A stretch of DNA of 38,080 nt from CAYMAI01 sp964388445 (GTDB lineage: Bacteria; 4484-113; JAGGVC01): positions 1 through 38,080 of the forward strand of contig CAYMAI010000014.1 of NCBI GenBank assembly GCA_964388445.1, in the 5' to 3' direction. The translations under genes were made by a program, and so were the position numbers. Each line of letters starts with the position of its first letter. Positions within the stretch are counted from its first letter, which is position 1. This document shows, in pieces, positions 7,332 to 15,599 of this stretch. The notes under the pieces were generated by a model. The model had not been told where the DNA came from and did no database searches. It saw only the letters and a list, made by a program, of their open reading frames with translations.

Positions 7332-7422
7332 GGCGGTTGATGGGGCCCGGTGGCCTCCGCGGTCTTCAAAACCGTTGGCGCGGGCGATCCTCGCGCGGGG
7401 GGTTCGACTCCTCCCTCCGCCG
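7332..7422 (+). tRNA. selC: tRNA-Sec (anticodon UCA)
   Basis: The features of bacterial selenocysteine tRNA are visible. A six-pair D stem, GGGGCC (7342-7347) with GGCCTC (7352-7357), closes a CGGT loop. The anticodon arm GCGGT-CTTCAAA-ACCGT places TCA at 7366-7368. A long GC-rich variable arm follows, and the T loop TTCGACT is at 7403-7409. The 3' end is CTCCGCC plus discriminator G; CCA is not encoded, and six T follow. The acceptor stem is odd: GGCGG pairs with CCGCC, but the next two positions (T-T and T-C) do not pair, and the 3' side has 12 rather than 13 bases, so acceptor plus T stem is 7+5 or 8+4. No selA, selB or selD gene lies in the window. Confidence 0.87.
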
Positions 7423-7488
7423 CTTTTTTGCTTCGGACCGCTTTTTGTTTCCCCACTTGTATTTTACCGGCTCGCCGCCGTCACGTAT

Positions 7489-7523
7489 AAAAACGGAAGA
7501 CCCCGGTTTCCCGGGGCCTTCCG
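7489..7523 (-). terminator. Terminator of the ten-domain lipoprotein gene
   Basis: CGGAAG/CTTCCG and CCCCGG/CCGGGG stems (one mismatch between them) with a short T-rich loop. On the minus strand the hairpin is followed by TTTTT at 7493-7489. Confidence 0.85.
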
Positions 7524-7581
7524 CTTTCTTCGACTTACCTCACAGTCCAAGGAAGTCCTATTCGCAACTCGCAAAATCGAA

Positions 7582-10488
7582 CTACTCGCCCTGCCACTCG
7601 AGGAAGAAGTTCACTTCGCGATTGTCGCCCGCTTCGAAGAAAATGTCGTCCGTCAGCAAATGATATCCGGTTTTGAAAACCTTGACGATATATCCGCCCG
7701 GCTCGATGCCCTCGATAACGTAATAACCGTTTTGGTTCGTGTACGCCGCGTAATCGACGACGAATTCCTCTTCGACGTAATGTCCAAGCTTGACCCACGC
7801 TTCGACGAGCGCCTGCTCTTCGAGATTGCGCACGTATCCGAACATGCGGGCTTGGTCGCCGCCGCCAACGGGATGAAGTTCCGCGTCGAGCCTGGTTTCT
7901 CCGCCGGGATTGACAATCACGCCCTCGTACCAGCGCGATTCGAAACCGTCCTTGCTGAACCTTACGTTGTACGTTCCCGCCGGAAGCGTCATTTCGTATC
8001 CGCCTTCCGGACCGGTCGTCGCGCTTCCCTTAAGCGTTTCGCCGATAAACGCCTTCACGAGCGCGCCGGCAATCGGAGCGCCGCCTTCCGCGTTCACCAC
8101 GTGACCGAACAGGAAGCCGTTGTCTCCGCCGCCTTCCGGATGAAGTTCGGCGTTAAGCTGGGTTTCGTGGCCGGAGACGATTACGATTTGCTCGTACCAT
8201 CTGATTTGGAAACCGCTTTTGCTGAATCGAACGTTGTAAGTTCCGGCGGGTAGGGCCATTTGATAATAGCCCTGCTCGTTCGTCATCGCGTCGCCCTTCA
8301 CGGTTTCGTTCTGATACGCTTTGACGAGCACGCCGGGAAGAAGACTTTCGTTCGCCGCGTTTCTAACGACGCCGAACAGCATTCCGTTTTCTTCGGCCGG
8401 CGGCCGCTCGATTGTCAGCGTGACCACGACGAGCGCTCCCGGCTCGACGAATGCCGTGACTTCGTCGCTCATGCGTTCCCACTTGAACGCCTTTACGGAA
8501 TACGTTTGCGGCGCAGCCAAGCCGTCGATGACCACGTAGCCGGAGCTGTTCGTTTCGCCCTGTGCCACTAGTTCGCCGTTATGAACGCGAATCTTTACGA
8601 GCGCGCCTTGAACCGGCTCGCCGAATTGATCCACCACGATAGCCTTGATTGCGCCGTGACCGCCGCCGCCGCCGTGAAGCACGAGATTGACCCTCGTGGT
8701 TTCGCCGGCCACAACGACTACGCCGTCTTCCGCGGCTTCGCCGTACGACTGGTGAAATGCGGTAACGACCCAGTTTTCGCCCGGCGCGACCTCTTCGAAT
8801 TTGTAATATCCGTTCTGATTCGTCGTCGCCGTGCGCTTCACTTCCGGATTGCTTGCACGGAACAGCTTGACCGTCGCGCCGGAAACCGGAAACTCGCTCT
8901 CGCCTTCAACCCGATATACATAGCCGTCCACCGCGCCGAACTGCGGCGGCTCGCCTTCCATGTGGAAGTAGAAATGCTTCTCGGTAATCTGGCCCGCGTA
9001 AACGCTAATCTCGAACTGCTGAGGCTCGAATTCGCCGAACCAGGCCTTGATTAGGTAACGGCCGGCGGGAACGTTCTCGAAAACGTAAAGCCCGTCGCCG
9101 TTCGTGTGAGTTTCAAAGTCGTGGCCGTCCCGGTCGCCGAGACCGAAGAGCACCACCGTCGCGCCCGCGACAGGTTGCTGTTCGCCGTTGGGGAAGACTT
9201 TGAAGACGCGGCCTTTCACTTTGCCGAAGTTGTCGCCGCCGCCGCCGCCCGTCATTACGATGTTGTATTCGTTCACGCCGGGGTTCAGGTGTATTTCATG
9301 CTGGAAGTCCTGATATCCCTGTTTGAACGCTTTCAACAGATAGCCGCCCGCGGGAACTTCGAATCTATATCCGTGTTCAGTGCTTTCGGTCTGCCAAACA
9401 TGGCCGTTCGGCCCGAACAGCTTGACCAGCGCGCCGGCGATGACTTGGCCTTCCATATTCTTCACGAGGCCTTCTAAAACCGCACGCTCGTCCTCTTGCT
9501 CGCGCGGTTCGAGAACGAAATGCTGGACGATGGTTTGGCCCGCGGGAACGTGTACGGACGCGCTTCCCGGATGATAATGCCTGTGAGCCGCGAACATATC
9601 CGCGTCGCCCGCCGGCACGTGTTCGAACCTGTAAAAGCCTTCTTCGTTCGTGACCGTCTGGAATCTCGGCCCGTATCCGTCTCCGCTATAGCTAAGGAAG
9701 AATACGGCCGCCCTCGGTATGCCGTGTCCGGCGGGATTCTTCACCCTTCCTTCCACGTTGCCCGTGTTGATTCTTACGAGCGGAATGTTGTATTCGAGAT
9801 TCTGGCCCGGTTCGAGGTTTACTTCGCCGAAATGAACCCGGAAGCCGCGCTTGAAGGCGATTACGGAAAGCTCGCCGGGCGGAAGCAAGTCGAGTTCATA
9901 TCCGCCGTTTTCGCCGGAGCGGGCGAATCTGAAGAACCCGTCGCCGTCGAATACGATCACCCATGCGCCGGGGACCGGATTGTCCGTGCCGTCCTCGAAC
10001 ACGATGCCGTGCATCGAGGCCGAATCGGTGCCTGCCTGCGACGTCGTGCGCGTATCCCTCGAAGTGAGCGTAATGTTGAGCGGGGTGTCGCCGGATACCG
10101 AAATCTGGGCCGAATAGAAGGCGCGGCCTTCTTTCATCAGCCGGATTTCGTGATTACCGGCGGGTACTTCGGACACAAGGAAACGGCCGTTTCCGTCCGT
10201 CATCGCCGAAATCTGGTCTTCGCCGATGGCGATTTCCACGTCGGGAATCGGAACCCCCATCGCATCCTTGACCACACCGCCCACGTCGCCGGGCGATTCC
10301 GCCACCACGGGCGGAGTCGTGTCGATTTCGGGCAGGCCGCCGCCGGGAGCGGGATTGCCCCCCGGAGGATTGAATATGCCGGGGCCGCCGCTCTTGCCTC
10401 CCCCCCCGCATGACGATAACGCCAGTACAACCAACAAGACGACAAAGATGTGGGCAATAAAGCCCAATTTGGAATGAATCCCCTGCAT
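7582..10488 (-). CDS. Surface lipoprotein with ten carboxypeptidase-regulatory-like domains
   Basis: The 968-residue product has a signal peptide with lipobox LSSC (Cys27), then a Gly/Pro-rich tether. The rest is a string of ten beta-sandwich units of about 80-95 residues. Each follows the pattern 'G.V.d..G.P..GA.V......T...G.Y.f..vpaG.Y.v.a.k.GY......v.pG....v...L' of CarboxypepD_reg/Cna-B-like folds. Units 8 and 9 are nearly identical in their second half (LPAGTYNVRFSK in both), evidence of recent duplication. Such arrays usually act as stiff stalks on the cell surface; no catalytic motif is visible. The ATG at 10488 has GGGAGG five bases upstream and is preferred over an upstream ATG at 10509. 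It lies 270 bases after a minor-pilin operon on the same strand, so a pilus-related role is possible but unproven. Confidence 0.85.
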   Translation of the reverse strand: MQGIHSKLGFIAHIFVVLLVVLALSSCGGGGKSGGPGIFNPPGGNPAPGGGLPEIDTTPPVVAESPGDVGGVVKDAMGVPIPDVEIAIGEDQISAMTDGNGRFLVSEVPAGNHEIRLMKEGRAFYSAQISVSGDTPLNITLTSRDTRTTSQAGTDSASMHGIVFEDGTDNPVPGAWVIVFDGDGFFRFARSGENGGYELDLLPPGELSVIAFKRGFRVHFGEVNLEPGQNLEYNIPLVRINTGNVEGRVKNPAGHGIPRAAVFFLSYSGDGYGPRFQTVTNEEGFYRFEHVPAGDADMFAAHRHYHPGSASVHVPAGQTIVQHFVLEPREQEDERAVLEGLVKNMEGQVIAGALVKLFGPNGHVWQTESTEHGYRFEVPAGGYLLKAFKQGYQDFQHEIHLNPGVNEYNIVMTGGGGGDNFGKVKGRVFKVFPNGEQQPVAGATVVLFGLGDRDGHDFETHTNGDGLYVFENVPAGRYLIKAWFGEFEPQQFEISVYAGQITEKHFYFHMEGEPPQFGAVDGYVYRVEGESEFPVSGATVKLFRASNPEVKRTATTNQNGYYKFEEVAPGENWVVTAFHQSYGEAAEDGVVVVAGETTRVNLVLHGGGGGHGAIKAIVVDQFGEPVQGALVKIRVHNGELVAQGETNSSGYVVIDGLAAPQTYSVKAFKWERMSDEVTAFVEPGALVVVTLTIERPPAEENGMLFGVVRNAANESLLPGVLVKAYQNETVKGDAMTNEQGYYQMALPAGTYNVRFSKSGFQIRWYEQIVIVSGHETQLNAELHPEGGGDNGFLFGHVVNAEGGAPIAGALVKAFIGETLKGSATTGPEGGYEMTLPAGTYNVRFSKDGFESRWYEGVIVNPGGETRLDAELHPVGGGDQARMFGYVRNLEEQALVEAWVKLGHYVEEEFVVDYAAYTNQNGYYVIEGIEPGGYIVKVFKTGYHLLTDDIFFEAGDNREVNFFLEWQGE

Positions 10489-10758
10489 TACGACCTCCCG
10501 TAATTGCATCCAGATTTACCGCCGGCGGAAGCCGGCAAGGAATATTCTACCCAATATGTATCAAAATACACATGTATTACAACCGCAAACAAATTTTTGC
10601 AGAATTTTTACATATGTAAATTATCAACATCGCGTCCGAAACCAGGCCGTCGCGCCTTCGAATGCGGTTACATGAAATCGAGCGGCAAAGTACCTCGGGG
10701 CGATTATATAATCGCATTTTCGAGCATAACTCCAGCCCAAGATTGTGCGGAATCCGTT
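10489..10758 (-). promoter_or_regulatory. AT-rich leader/promoter region of the ten-domain lipoprotein gene
   Basis: This 270-base gap holds no gene. It contains a perfect 14-base palindrome TTTACATATGTAAA (10607-10620), an imperfect relative ending in ATGTATT (about 10566-10578), a 16-base palindrome GCGATTATATAATCGC (10700-10715) with a TATAAT on each strand, and a possible TAGAAT -10 box near 10545. Which of these is the real promoter cannot be settled by eye. Confidence 0.45.
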
Positions 10759-12543
10759 TTACGGCGCATCCGGAACGACCTGTCCCCAGTCTGTTCTGTT
10801 GATAGACTTAAGCCTGCCAACATAGGTTTGCACGGTGGGGAAGTAAGGCGGCGAAAAGGCTCCAGTCAAAAACCGTTCGTCGTACGAAAAGTTTTTGGAA
10901 TAACCGTTTCTCAGACCGGCGGCCGTAAACGTTCCGATTGCTTTGTAAGAGTGCATGATTATTCCGCCGAACACGTTCAGCGGACCGCTCGCGGACTTGG
11001 TATTGTAGTTCTGAACGCCGAAGCCTTTGCCGTTCGCGGTCGCGAAAATGCTTGCGTCGATGGTCATGTTGCTCGGCGCATTGTCCCTGACGAGAATGTT
11101 GCCGGTACCGGAAATGAGCCCCAATACGTTTACCGCCCCGGGATTTTGCCTCGGATCCACTTCGTAATTCAGATGGTTTCCGATGTACATATTGTCCCTT
11201 GACACAATAGTCATTTTGGCTTTTTCTTCCACGGCGGTTTGATATCCGTTGGCGCGCCCCAAATCGGCAAGTCCGCCTTCCACATAAACCACTCCGTTCG
11301 GAACGTTGTTGAAGGTTCTGGGTTGGCTGTTCGGCTCGGTGACGATCATTGTGCCGTTGTGGTTGTTGATTTCGAAGGTCGTCCACTGGTTGTTTTGAAG
11401 AATCGAAATTATTTGCCAATCGCCGTTCGCGGCCAGGTCCATCTGTTGTACGTCCCCGTAAACATAGATTCCGCCAATCAGATCGTCGGTTGTATTCTTG
11501 TCTCCCGACCCATCGCCTTTGGTGAAGTAAACGCCGCTCGGAGGCGGATTTCCGCCTGCGGGCAGCCCCAAATAGTCACGGCGCTCCTGATTTGTGACCT
11601 GCGTCGTCGTGTCGCCCACCTGACCGTAATTTCCGAATGCGGCTCGCTCCTGTGTGAAAGAATTCGATGGAGTATCGATGGGATCAACGTTCCACTGTGG
11701 CGGCAATTCCTCGTTCCAATCGACAACCGGGTTATACACTTTCGCCGCGGTTTGCCAGTTCGCCCAAGACGTTTGGAACTGGTCTTTGAAAGTCGGACCA
11801 GCCCCGGCGTTGTTGCCCGCAAAGCCCGGACGGCCGCGAACGTACACCGGGCCGTCGAGAGTTTCGCTTGCCGCGAAGTATATTTGCTGCCCGTTGTCCG
11901 TTGTCATATTGATGCTGAAGAAATCGTAAAAGGAAAAGCTGGGATGGAACACGCGCACTTCGAGCTCGCCGGATAGCTTGGTTACCTGCTTGGTTTCCTC
12001 AACGCCGGCAATTTTCTTGCCTTCGGCGGTTATTTCGTAAATGTAGTGAAACACATACGAACCGGTGGGATCGTCCATCTGAGGAAACTCGACTTCAGCG
12101 GGCCAAAAGTCGTATGCGAGCGAGTAGTCCATCTGATCCTTGCCTTCGCCCAACTGCCCGGTGATGACTCCCAGCTCTCCTCTAGGAAGAAACTGGGCGA
12201 AACGCGGACAAAAATCGACGAGTATGCCGATGTCCCTGTCGCCGCTTCTGTCGCCGGAATCGGCCGCGGAAGCGTACGAGTTCAATTCCGCCGAAGTCAC
12301 GCTTTTCGGAACCGAGAAAAACTGCAGCGCGTCGTCGAGAACCATTCGCCCGAATTCTTGGCCGCCCTCGGCGACGAACAGCGCTTTCGTGGTCGACAAA
12401 GTACGGCCGGAATTGAGTATTTCGAAATACAGCCCGAATGAAACCATCAGGCCGATGATAAGTATCACCGCAATAATCATTACGGAAAGAACCAGCGCCA
12501 TTCCCCTGCGCTTGTTTCCGCCGATTCTTTGAAATCTGAACAT
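10759..12543 (-). CDS. Minor-pilin-like protein, PilX-type N-terminus with DUF4900-like body
   Basis: The 594-residue product starts with a short basic leader (NKRRG) and a long hydrophobic helix MALVLSVMIIAVILIIGLMV, the layout of PilX-type components of type IV pili. The next part carries KALFVAEGGQEFGRM, the 'A..aAEaG...' pattern typical of PilX/DUF4900 proteins. The large C-terminal region, rich in Gly/Asn and beta strands, resembles the DUF4900 right-handed repeat type. It is much bigger than a classical pilin and could sit at the pilus tip. GGAGG lies four bases before the ATG. It is the last gene of the fimT-pilV-pilW-pilX-like set, 32 bases after the PilW-like gene. Confidence 0.75.
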   Translation of the reverse strand: MFRFQRIGGNKRRGMALVLSVMIIAVILIIGLMVSFGLYFEILNSGRTLSTTKALFVAEGGQEFGRMVLDDALQFFSVPKSVTSAELNSYASAADSGDRSGDRDIGILVDFCPRFAQFLPRGELGVITGQLGEGKDQMDYSLAYDFWPAEVEFPQMDDPTGSYVFHYIYEITAEGKKIAGVEETKQVTKLSGELEVRVFHPSFSFYDFFSINMTTDNGQQIYFAASETLDGPVYVRGRPGFAGNNAGAGPTFKDQFQTSWANWQTAAKVYNPVVDWNEELPPQWNVDPIDTPSNSFTQERAAFGNYGQVGDTTTQVTNQERRDYLGLPAGGNPPPSGVYFTKGDGSGDKNTTDDLIGGIYVYGDVQQMDLAANGDWQIISILQNNQWTTFEINNHNGTMIVTEPNSQPRTFNNVPNGVVYVEGGLADLGRANGYQTAVEEKAKMTIVSRDNMYIGNHLNYEVDPRQNPGAVNVLGLISGTGNILVRDNAPSNMTIDASIFATANGKGFGVQNYNTKSASGPLNVFGGIIMHSYKAIGTFTAAGLRNGYSKNFSYDERFLTGAFSPPYFPTVQTYVGRLKSINRTDWGQVVPDAP

Positions 12544-12575
12544 GTGGCCTCCAGTCTAATTCCTCTTAACGCAAG

Positions 12576-13175
12576 CTATTTCCCAAGCGCCAAATTCGGG
12601 CAAAAAACGAGCGTGGAACCCGTCAATTGACCGACCATGTTGTCGTCTCGATACGAGCCGCTTGGTTTCGGATAAAGCGTGAGTCTTATTCCGATCGAAG
12701 TTATTTCGTCGGGATTTTGCGTGACCATATTCGAAGTGGAATAATATTCGAAAATCAGGCTCTGAACTCCATCCATGACGATTTCCGGTTCGCCCGCGGA
12801 CACGAAATTGCCGCCGGTCATAGTCCACTTTTCCAGCATAATCGTGCTTGTATTCGGATCGAACGTGATCTTGAACCTTTCGGGGAAACTGTCTCCGTCG
12901 ATGTCCGATTGAAAAGTAATCGAATTTTCACCGATTGTCTCTATCGGGGTTTCGACCGGTTTTATTCCCGCGCGCCTGATGAATCTCGACATATAGTCGA
13001 GCGTGGCTCTCAAGTCTTCTTGCGTGCGCACGCGCACCTGCGACGCCGAAGCCATTTTCAACGAATATATAAAAACGAACGACATCGCGCCGATTAAAAT
13101 CGCGAAAACGATCAGCCCGACGAGCATTTCGATCAGAGTAAAGCCTTTAAGGCGCGCCGCTGTTTTTCGTGACAT
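12576..13175 (-). CDS. Type IV minor prepilin, PilW-like
   Basis: The 199-residue product begins with a ten-residue basic leader followed by the prepilin peptidase site G|FTLIEMLVG; the Glu at mature position 5 is present. The hydrophobic helix continues through GLIVFAILIGAMSFVFIYSL. A segment with QEDLRATLDYMSRFIRRAGIKP is typical of PilW/PilJ-type minor pilins. The C-terminal half holds beta strands and a single free Cys near the end. AAGGA lies upstream of the ATG at a suitable distance. It lies 17 bases after the PilV-like gene and belongs to the same operon. It likely forms part of the priming or tip complex of type IV pili. Confidence 0.85.
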   Translation of the reverse strand: MSRKTAARLKGFTLIEMLVGLIVFAILIGAMSFVFIYSLKMASASQVRVRTQEDLRATLDYMSRFIRRAGIKPVETPIETIGENSITFQSDIDGDSFPERFKITFDPNTSTIMLEKWTMTGGNFVSAGEPEIVMDGVQSLIFEYYSTSNMVTQNPDEITSIGIRLTLYPKPSGSYRDDNMVGQLTGSTLVFCPNLALGK

Positions 13176-13192
13176 GGTTGTTCCTTATTCGC

Positions 13193-13624
13193 TTATTCTT
13201 CGCTTACCTTGAACGGCAGTCCGATGATAGTCGAAATTTTATAAGTGTTTTCGCGATTGCCTTCTTCCCAATCGACTGTAATCGTAATGGTTTTGGTGCC
13301 GTTCATCGGTTCGTTATCGACAACGTCCCAGCTTCGGAAAAACACGCCTCCCGGAAGCCCGTCGGCGCCCAGTCCGACCGCGAATCCCTGGTCGTCCGTA
13401 TCGCGCCCGCTTACTATTTCGTCGTAAGGAGTGTTGCGAAGTTCTTCGACTTTTTGGTGGGCGAGGTACATTCCGGTAACCGATTGTTGGCTCGCGCGCG
13501 ATTCGACGAGAGACATCGATATCAATTGCGTAAGCGCGATTGCCGCTATTGTAAACACCAACAGCGCGACCAAAACTTCGATTAGCGTAAATCCGATTCG
13601 CTTCGGTTTTTGAATTTCAATCAT
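13193..13624 (-). CDS. Type IV minor prepilin, PilV-like
   Basis: The product is 143 residues from the ATG at 13624; an in-frame GTG at 13633 overlaps the previous stop, and GGAG is better placed (eight bases) for the ATG. The leader MIEIQKPKRIG is cut before FTLIEVLVALLVF, and Glu5 is present. The region with ASQQSVTGMYLAHQKVEELR is the usual PilV pattern (an 'A..lA....E.lr' helix). The C-terminal half is short and beta-rich. It starts five bases after the stop of the FimT-like gene, so the two are tightly coupled. Confidence 0.85.
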   Translation of the reverse strand: MIEIQKPKRIGFTLIEVLVALLVFTIAAIALTQLISMSLVESRASQQSVTGMYLAHQKVEELRNTPYDEIVSGRDTDDQGFAVGLGADGLPGGVFFRSWDVVDNEPMNGTKTITITVDWEEGNRENTYKISTIIGLPFKVSEE

Positions 13625-13629
13625 CGCGT

Positions 13630-14151
13630 TCACTCCGATTTGTTCAATTGGCCGTTTGATACGATTGCAACCAATTTTACATTATTTCCGAATTCATCGG
13701 AAATTTCTACGCTTCCGCCGTCTTTCAGCGAACCGAAAGGATCGAATTGAGCCAGAAAATCGGGGAACGAAATTCCACCGTCCTTGAATTTAACTTTATA
13801 AGCCAATGTTTGTTTGTCGCCCAAATCCACCCATTCGCCCGATTGAGAATCGTAAAGCTGTATTTGATAACCCGACGAACCCTCATCGAAAATCATTCGG
13901 GAATACGTGTTGTTGCTTATTGCATAGGAGCGGGCCGAACCGAATCTTGAAATCAGCTCTTCTGCGGCATATTGCACTCTGGAATGGCGCATCGTACCTA
14001 CAAGTACGGGTGTCGCGATAGACGCGGTTATCGCGATAATCGCGATTACGATAAGCATTTCCAATACGGAAAAACCGGAACGAGGCCGCACCTTCAAGGT
14101 GCAAATGTCAAACAGCTCCGACGAATCCGGCCGCATACTTCGAGTCTTCAC
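13630..14151 (-). CDS. Type IV minor prepilin, FimT/GspH-like
   Basis: The GTG at 14151 has CGGAGG seven bases upstream and gives 173 residues. The leader is unusually long (26 residues) and ends in PRSG; cleavage before FSVLEMLIVIAIIAI leaves the needed Glu5, with Val in place of the common Thr at position 3. The following helix and the segment RVQYAAEELISRFGSARSYAIS match the FimT/GspH pattern, in which a long helix is followed by an 'L...l..AR..Ai' motif. It is the first gene of the minor-pilin operon and lies behind a good promoter (14258-14287). A shorter leader starting at an internal codon cannot be excluded, but no ribosome site supports it. Confidence 0.82.
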   Translation of the reverse strand: MKTRSMRPDSSELFDICTLKVRPRSGFSVLEMLIVIAIIAITASIATPVLVGTMRHSRVQYAAEELISRFGSARSYAISNNTYSRMIFDEGSSGYQIQLYDSQSGEWVDLGDKQTLAYKVKFKDGGISFPDFLAQFDPFGSLKDGGSVEISDEFGNNVKLVAIVSNGQLNKSE

Positions 14152-14178
14152 GATGAAACCTCCGAACAAAATCCCAAT

Positions 14179-14193
14179 GGTCCGTTTCGGACC
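14179..14193 (-). promoter_or_regulatory. Hairpin in the 5' leader of the minor-pilin operon
   Basis: GGTCCG-AAA-CGGACC forms a perfect six-pair stem about 15 bases before the Shine-Dalgarno site of the first pilin gene. It has no T-run, so it is not a terminator; it may stabilise the mRNA or bind a regulator. Confidence 0.4.
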
Positions 14194-14257
14194 TAAGGGT
14201 ACGGGCGGCGAAGCTATTGGAAAACTGCAAATCGATAGCGATCCATATAGCGAACGT

Positions 14258-14287
14258 ATTATACCCGCAAAATAGGAAATTGTACAA
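14258..14287 (-). promoter_or_regulatory. Promoter of the minor-pilin operon
   Basis: TTGTAC (14282-14287), 18 bases, TATAAT (14258-14263) on the minus strand, giving a leader of about 100 bases. Confidence 0.65.
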
Positions 14288-14407
14288 ATTTATACGTAAA
14301 ATTTTTTCGGTGCCTAAATCTCACTAATTCCCCGGCGCGCCGGTTGTCGCGATAGACATGGAACATCGCTGCAAAGCGGCGTTTGAAAACTAACTTTTTT
14401 GTGGGTA

Positions 14408-15550
14408 CTATTGCATGCCTTTGGTCGGCGAATATCTAAAAATCCCCTCGATTGCCACGTTCTGATTTTCGAAAAGATTTATTCGCGGACGTTTGCCGAC
14501 GTATTCCTCGCCGGTGTCCGTATAGACCATTTCGACGACCGGATGAAGCGGGCGCTCGACAGGCGCTTCCACGGCCACGGCGATTGCGCCGTTCGACAGC
14601 TTCAGATAGCAGTTGCGAGGATACAACAGCACGCTTTTCGCGAACGCCCTGAACACAGTGCTCGAAACCGAGCTTCTCGTAAGCAAATAGATTTGTTCAT
14701 ACGCCTTTTGCGGCGCAAGCGCCTGCCGGTAATCTTTCGGCGTGAGCATCGCGGCAAATTTGTCCGCGAGCGAAATAATCTGGCTGAAAATGTGAATGTC
14801 GTCGCCCCGGAGGTTTCTCGGATATCCGCCGCCGAAATAATTTTCGTGATGTTCCATCGCCACCACCGGCAGCGTGGAAAAAAACCTGCCCAGTTCTTGC
14901 GTCATTTGGCGCGTGAAGTATGTGTGCTTTTTTATTTGCGCGAATTCCAAATTCGTAAGCTTGCCCGGTTTGTTGAGTATCGAGCGGTCGATTTTTATCT
15001 TGCCGATGTCGTAAAACATTCCGCACATTCCAAGCTCGATTAGGGCGGGAATGTTGAAATCGAGTTCGACGCCGATGATAAGCGCGTACACCATCGCAAG
15101 ATTGCAATGCTTAAGCTCGGGATGCGTAAGGAACTCCGCCTGATACAGCAGCTCGAAAACGAGCCGGGAATGAGTCGCGATTTCGCGCACGTGGCCGATA
15201 ACTTCTTCGACCGCCGGCACTATCTGCAAATCGCGGCATAGGCTTTGCGGATGCGCCCAGTTCGGTAAATTGAGTTTGAGCAAAAGCTCGAAGCCCGCTC
15301 GAAGCTCGGCCGCGCCGGCCGCGTCGCCCCTGCCGTAAAGCAGCGCTTTAAGCACCGGTACGCTGTCGTCTTCGAAGCGAACGCTGACGCGCTCTATGCC
15401 GTGCTCGGCGATTTTGGAAATAAGCTCGTCCGTCAACTCCGTTCCGAATCTGAGCCATATCGAGCCGCGATGCTCCAAGTCTTTGGAGAGCTTCATGCCC
15501 GGAAAAAGATACGCGGGCGATAAGGAGAATTCATGCTCGATAAAATCCAC
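14408..15550 (-). CDS. HD-GYP-type protein with a broken HD motif
   Basis: The 380-residue protein has an N-terminal region of about 110 residues, as often found before HD-GYP domains, and a C-terminal HD-GYP domain that normally cleaves cyclic di-GMP. His148, His209, EHHEN (His234-His235), GGYP (241-244) and Asp263 are in place. The defining His-Asp pair is Tyr-Asp (MFYDIGKIKI, Y180-D181), so one metal ligand is lost. Activity may be reduced or absent, leaving a sensing or binding role. The start is a GTG with AGGAG seven bases upstream. It lies 49 bases after the NHL lipoprotein gene, last in the mot/fliL gene run, which suggests a link between the stator and c-di-GMP. Confidence 0.85.
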   Translation of the reverse strand: MDFIEHEFSLSPAYLFPGMKLSKDLEHRGSIWLRFGTELTDELISKIAEHGIERVSVRFEDDSVPVLKALLYGRGDAAGAAELRAGFELLLKLNLPNWAHPQSLCRDLQIVPAVEEVIGHVREIATHSRLVFELLYQAEFLTHPELKHCNLAMVYALIIGVELDFNIPALIELGMCGMFYDIGKIKIDRSILNKPGKLTNLEFAQIKKHTYFTRQMTQELGRFFSTLPVVAMEHHENYFGGGYPRNLRGDDIHIFSQIISLADKFAAMLTPKDYRQALAPQKAYEQIYLLTRSSVSSTVFRAFAKSVLLYPRNCYLKLSNGAIAVAVEAPVERPLHPVVEMVYTDTGEEYVGKRPRINLFENQNVAIEGIFRYSPTKGMQ

Positions 15551-15599
15551 GGCGGTGCTCCTGCGCGAAGGCGCGGGAGTGAAAGATTAGCACACGGGA

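Noticed and set aside
7291..10413. Several long plus-strand frames (320, 157, 123 and 305 residues) across the ten-domain lipoprotein gene
   Set aside because: They are antisense shadows of a clear lipoprotein gene with repeats, lipobox, Shine-Dalgarno and terminator on the minus strand.
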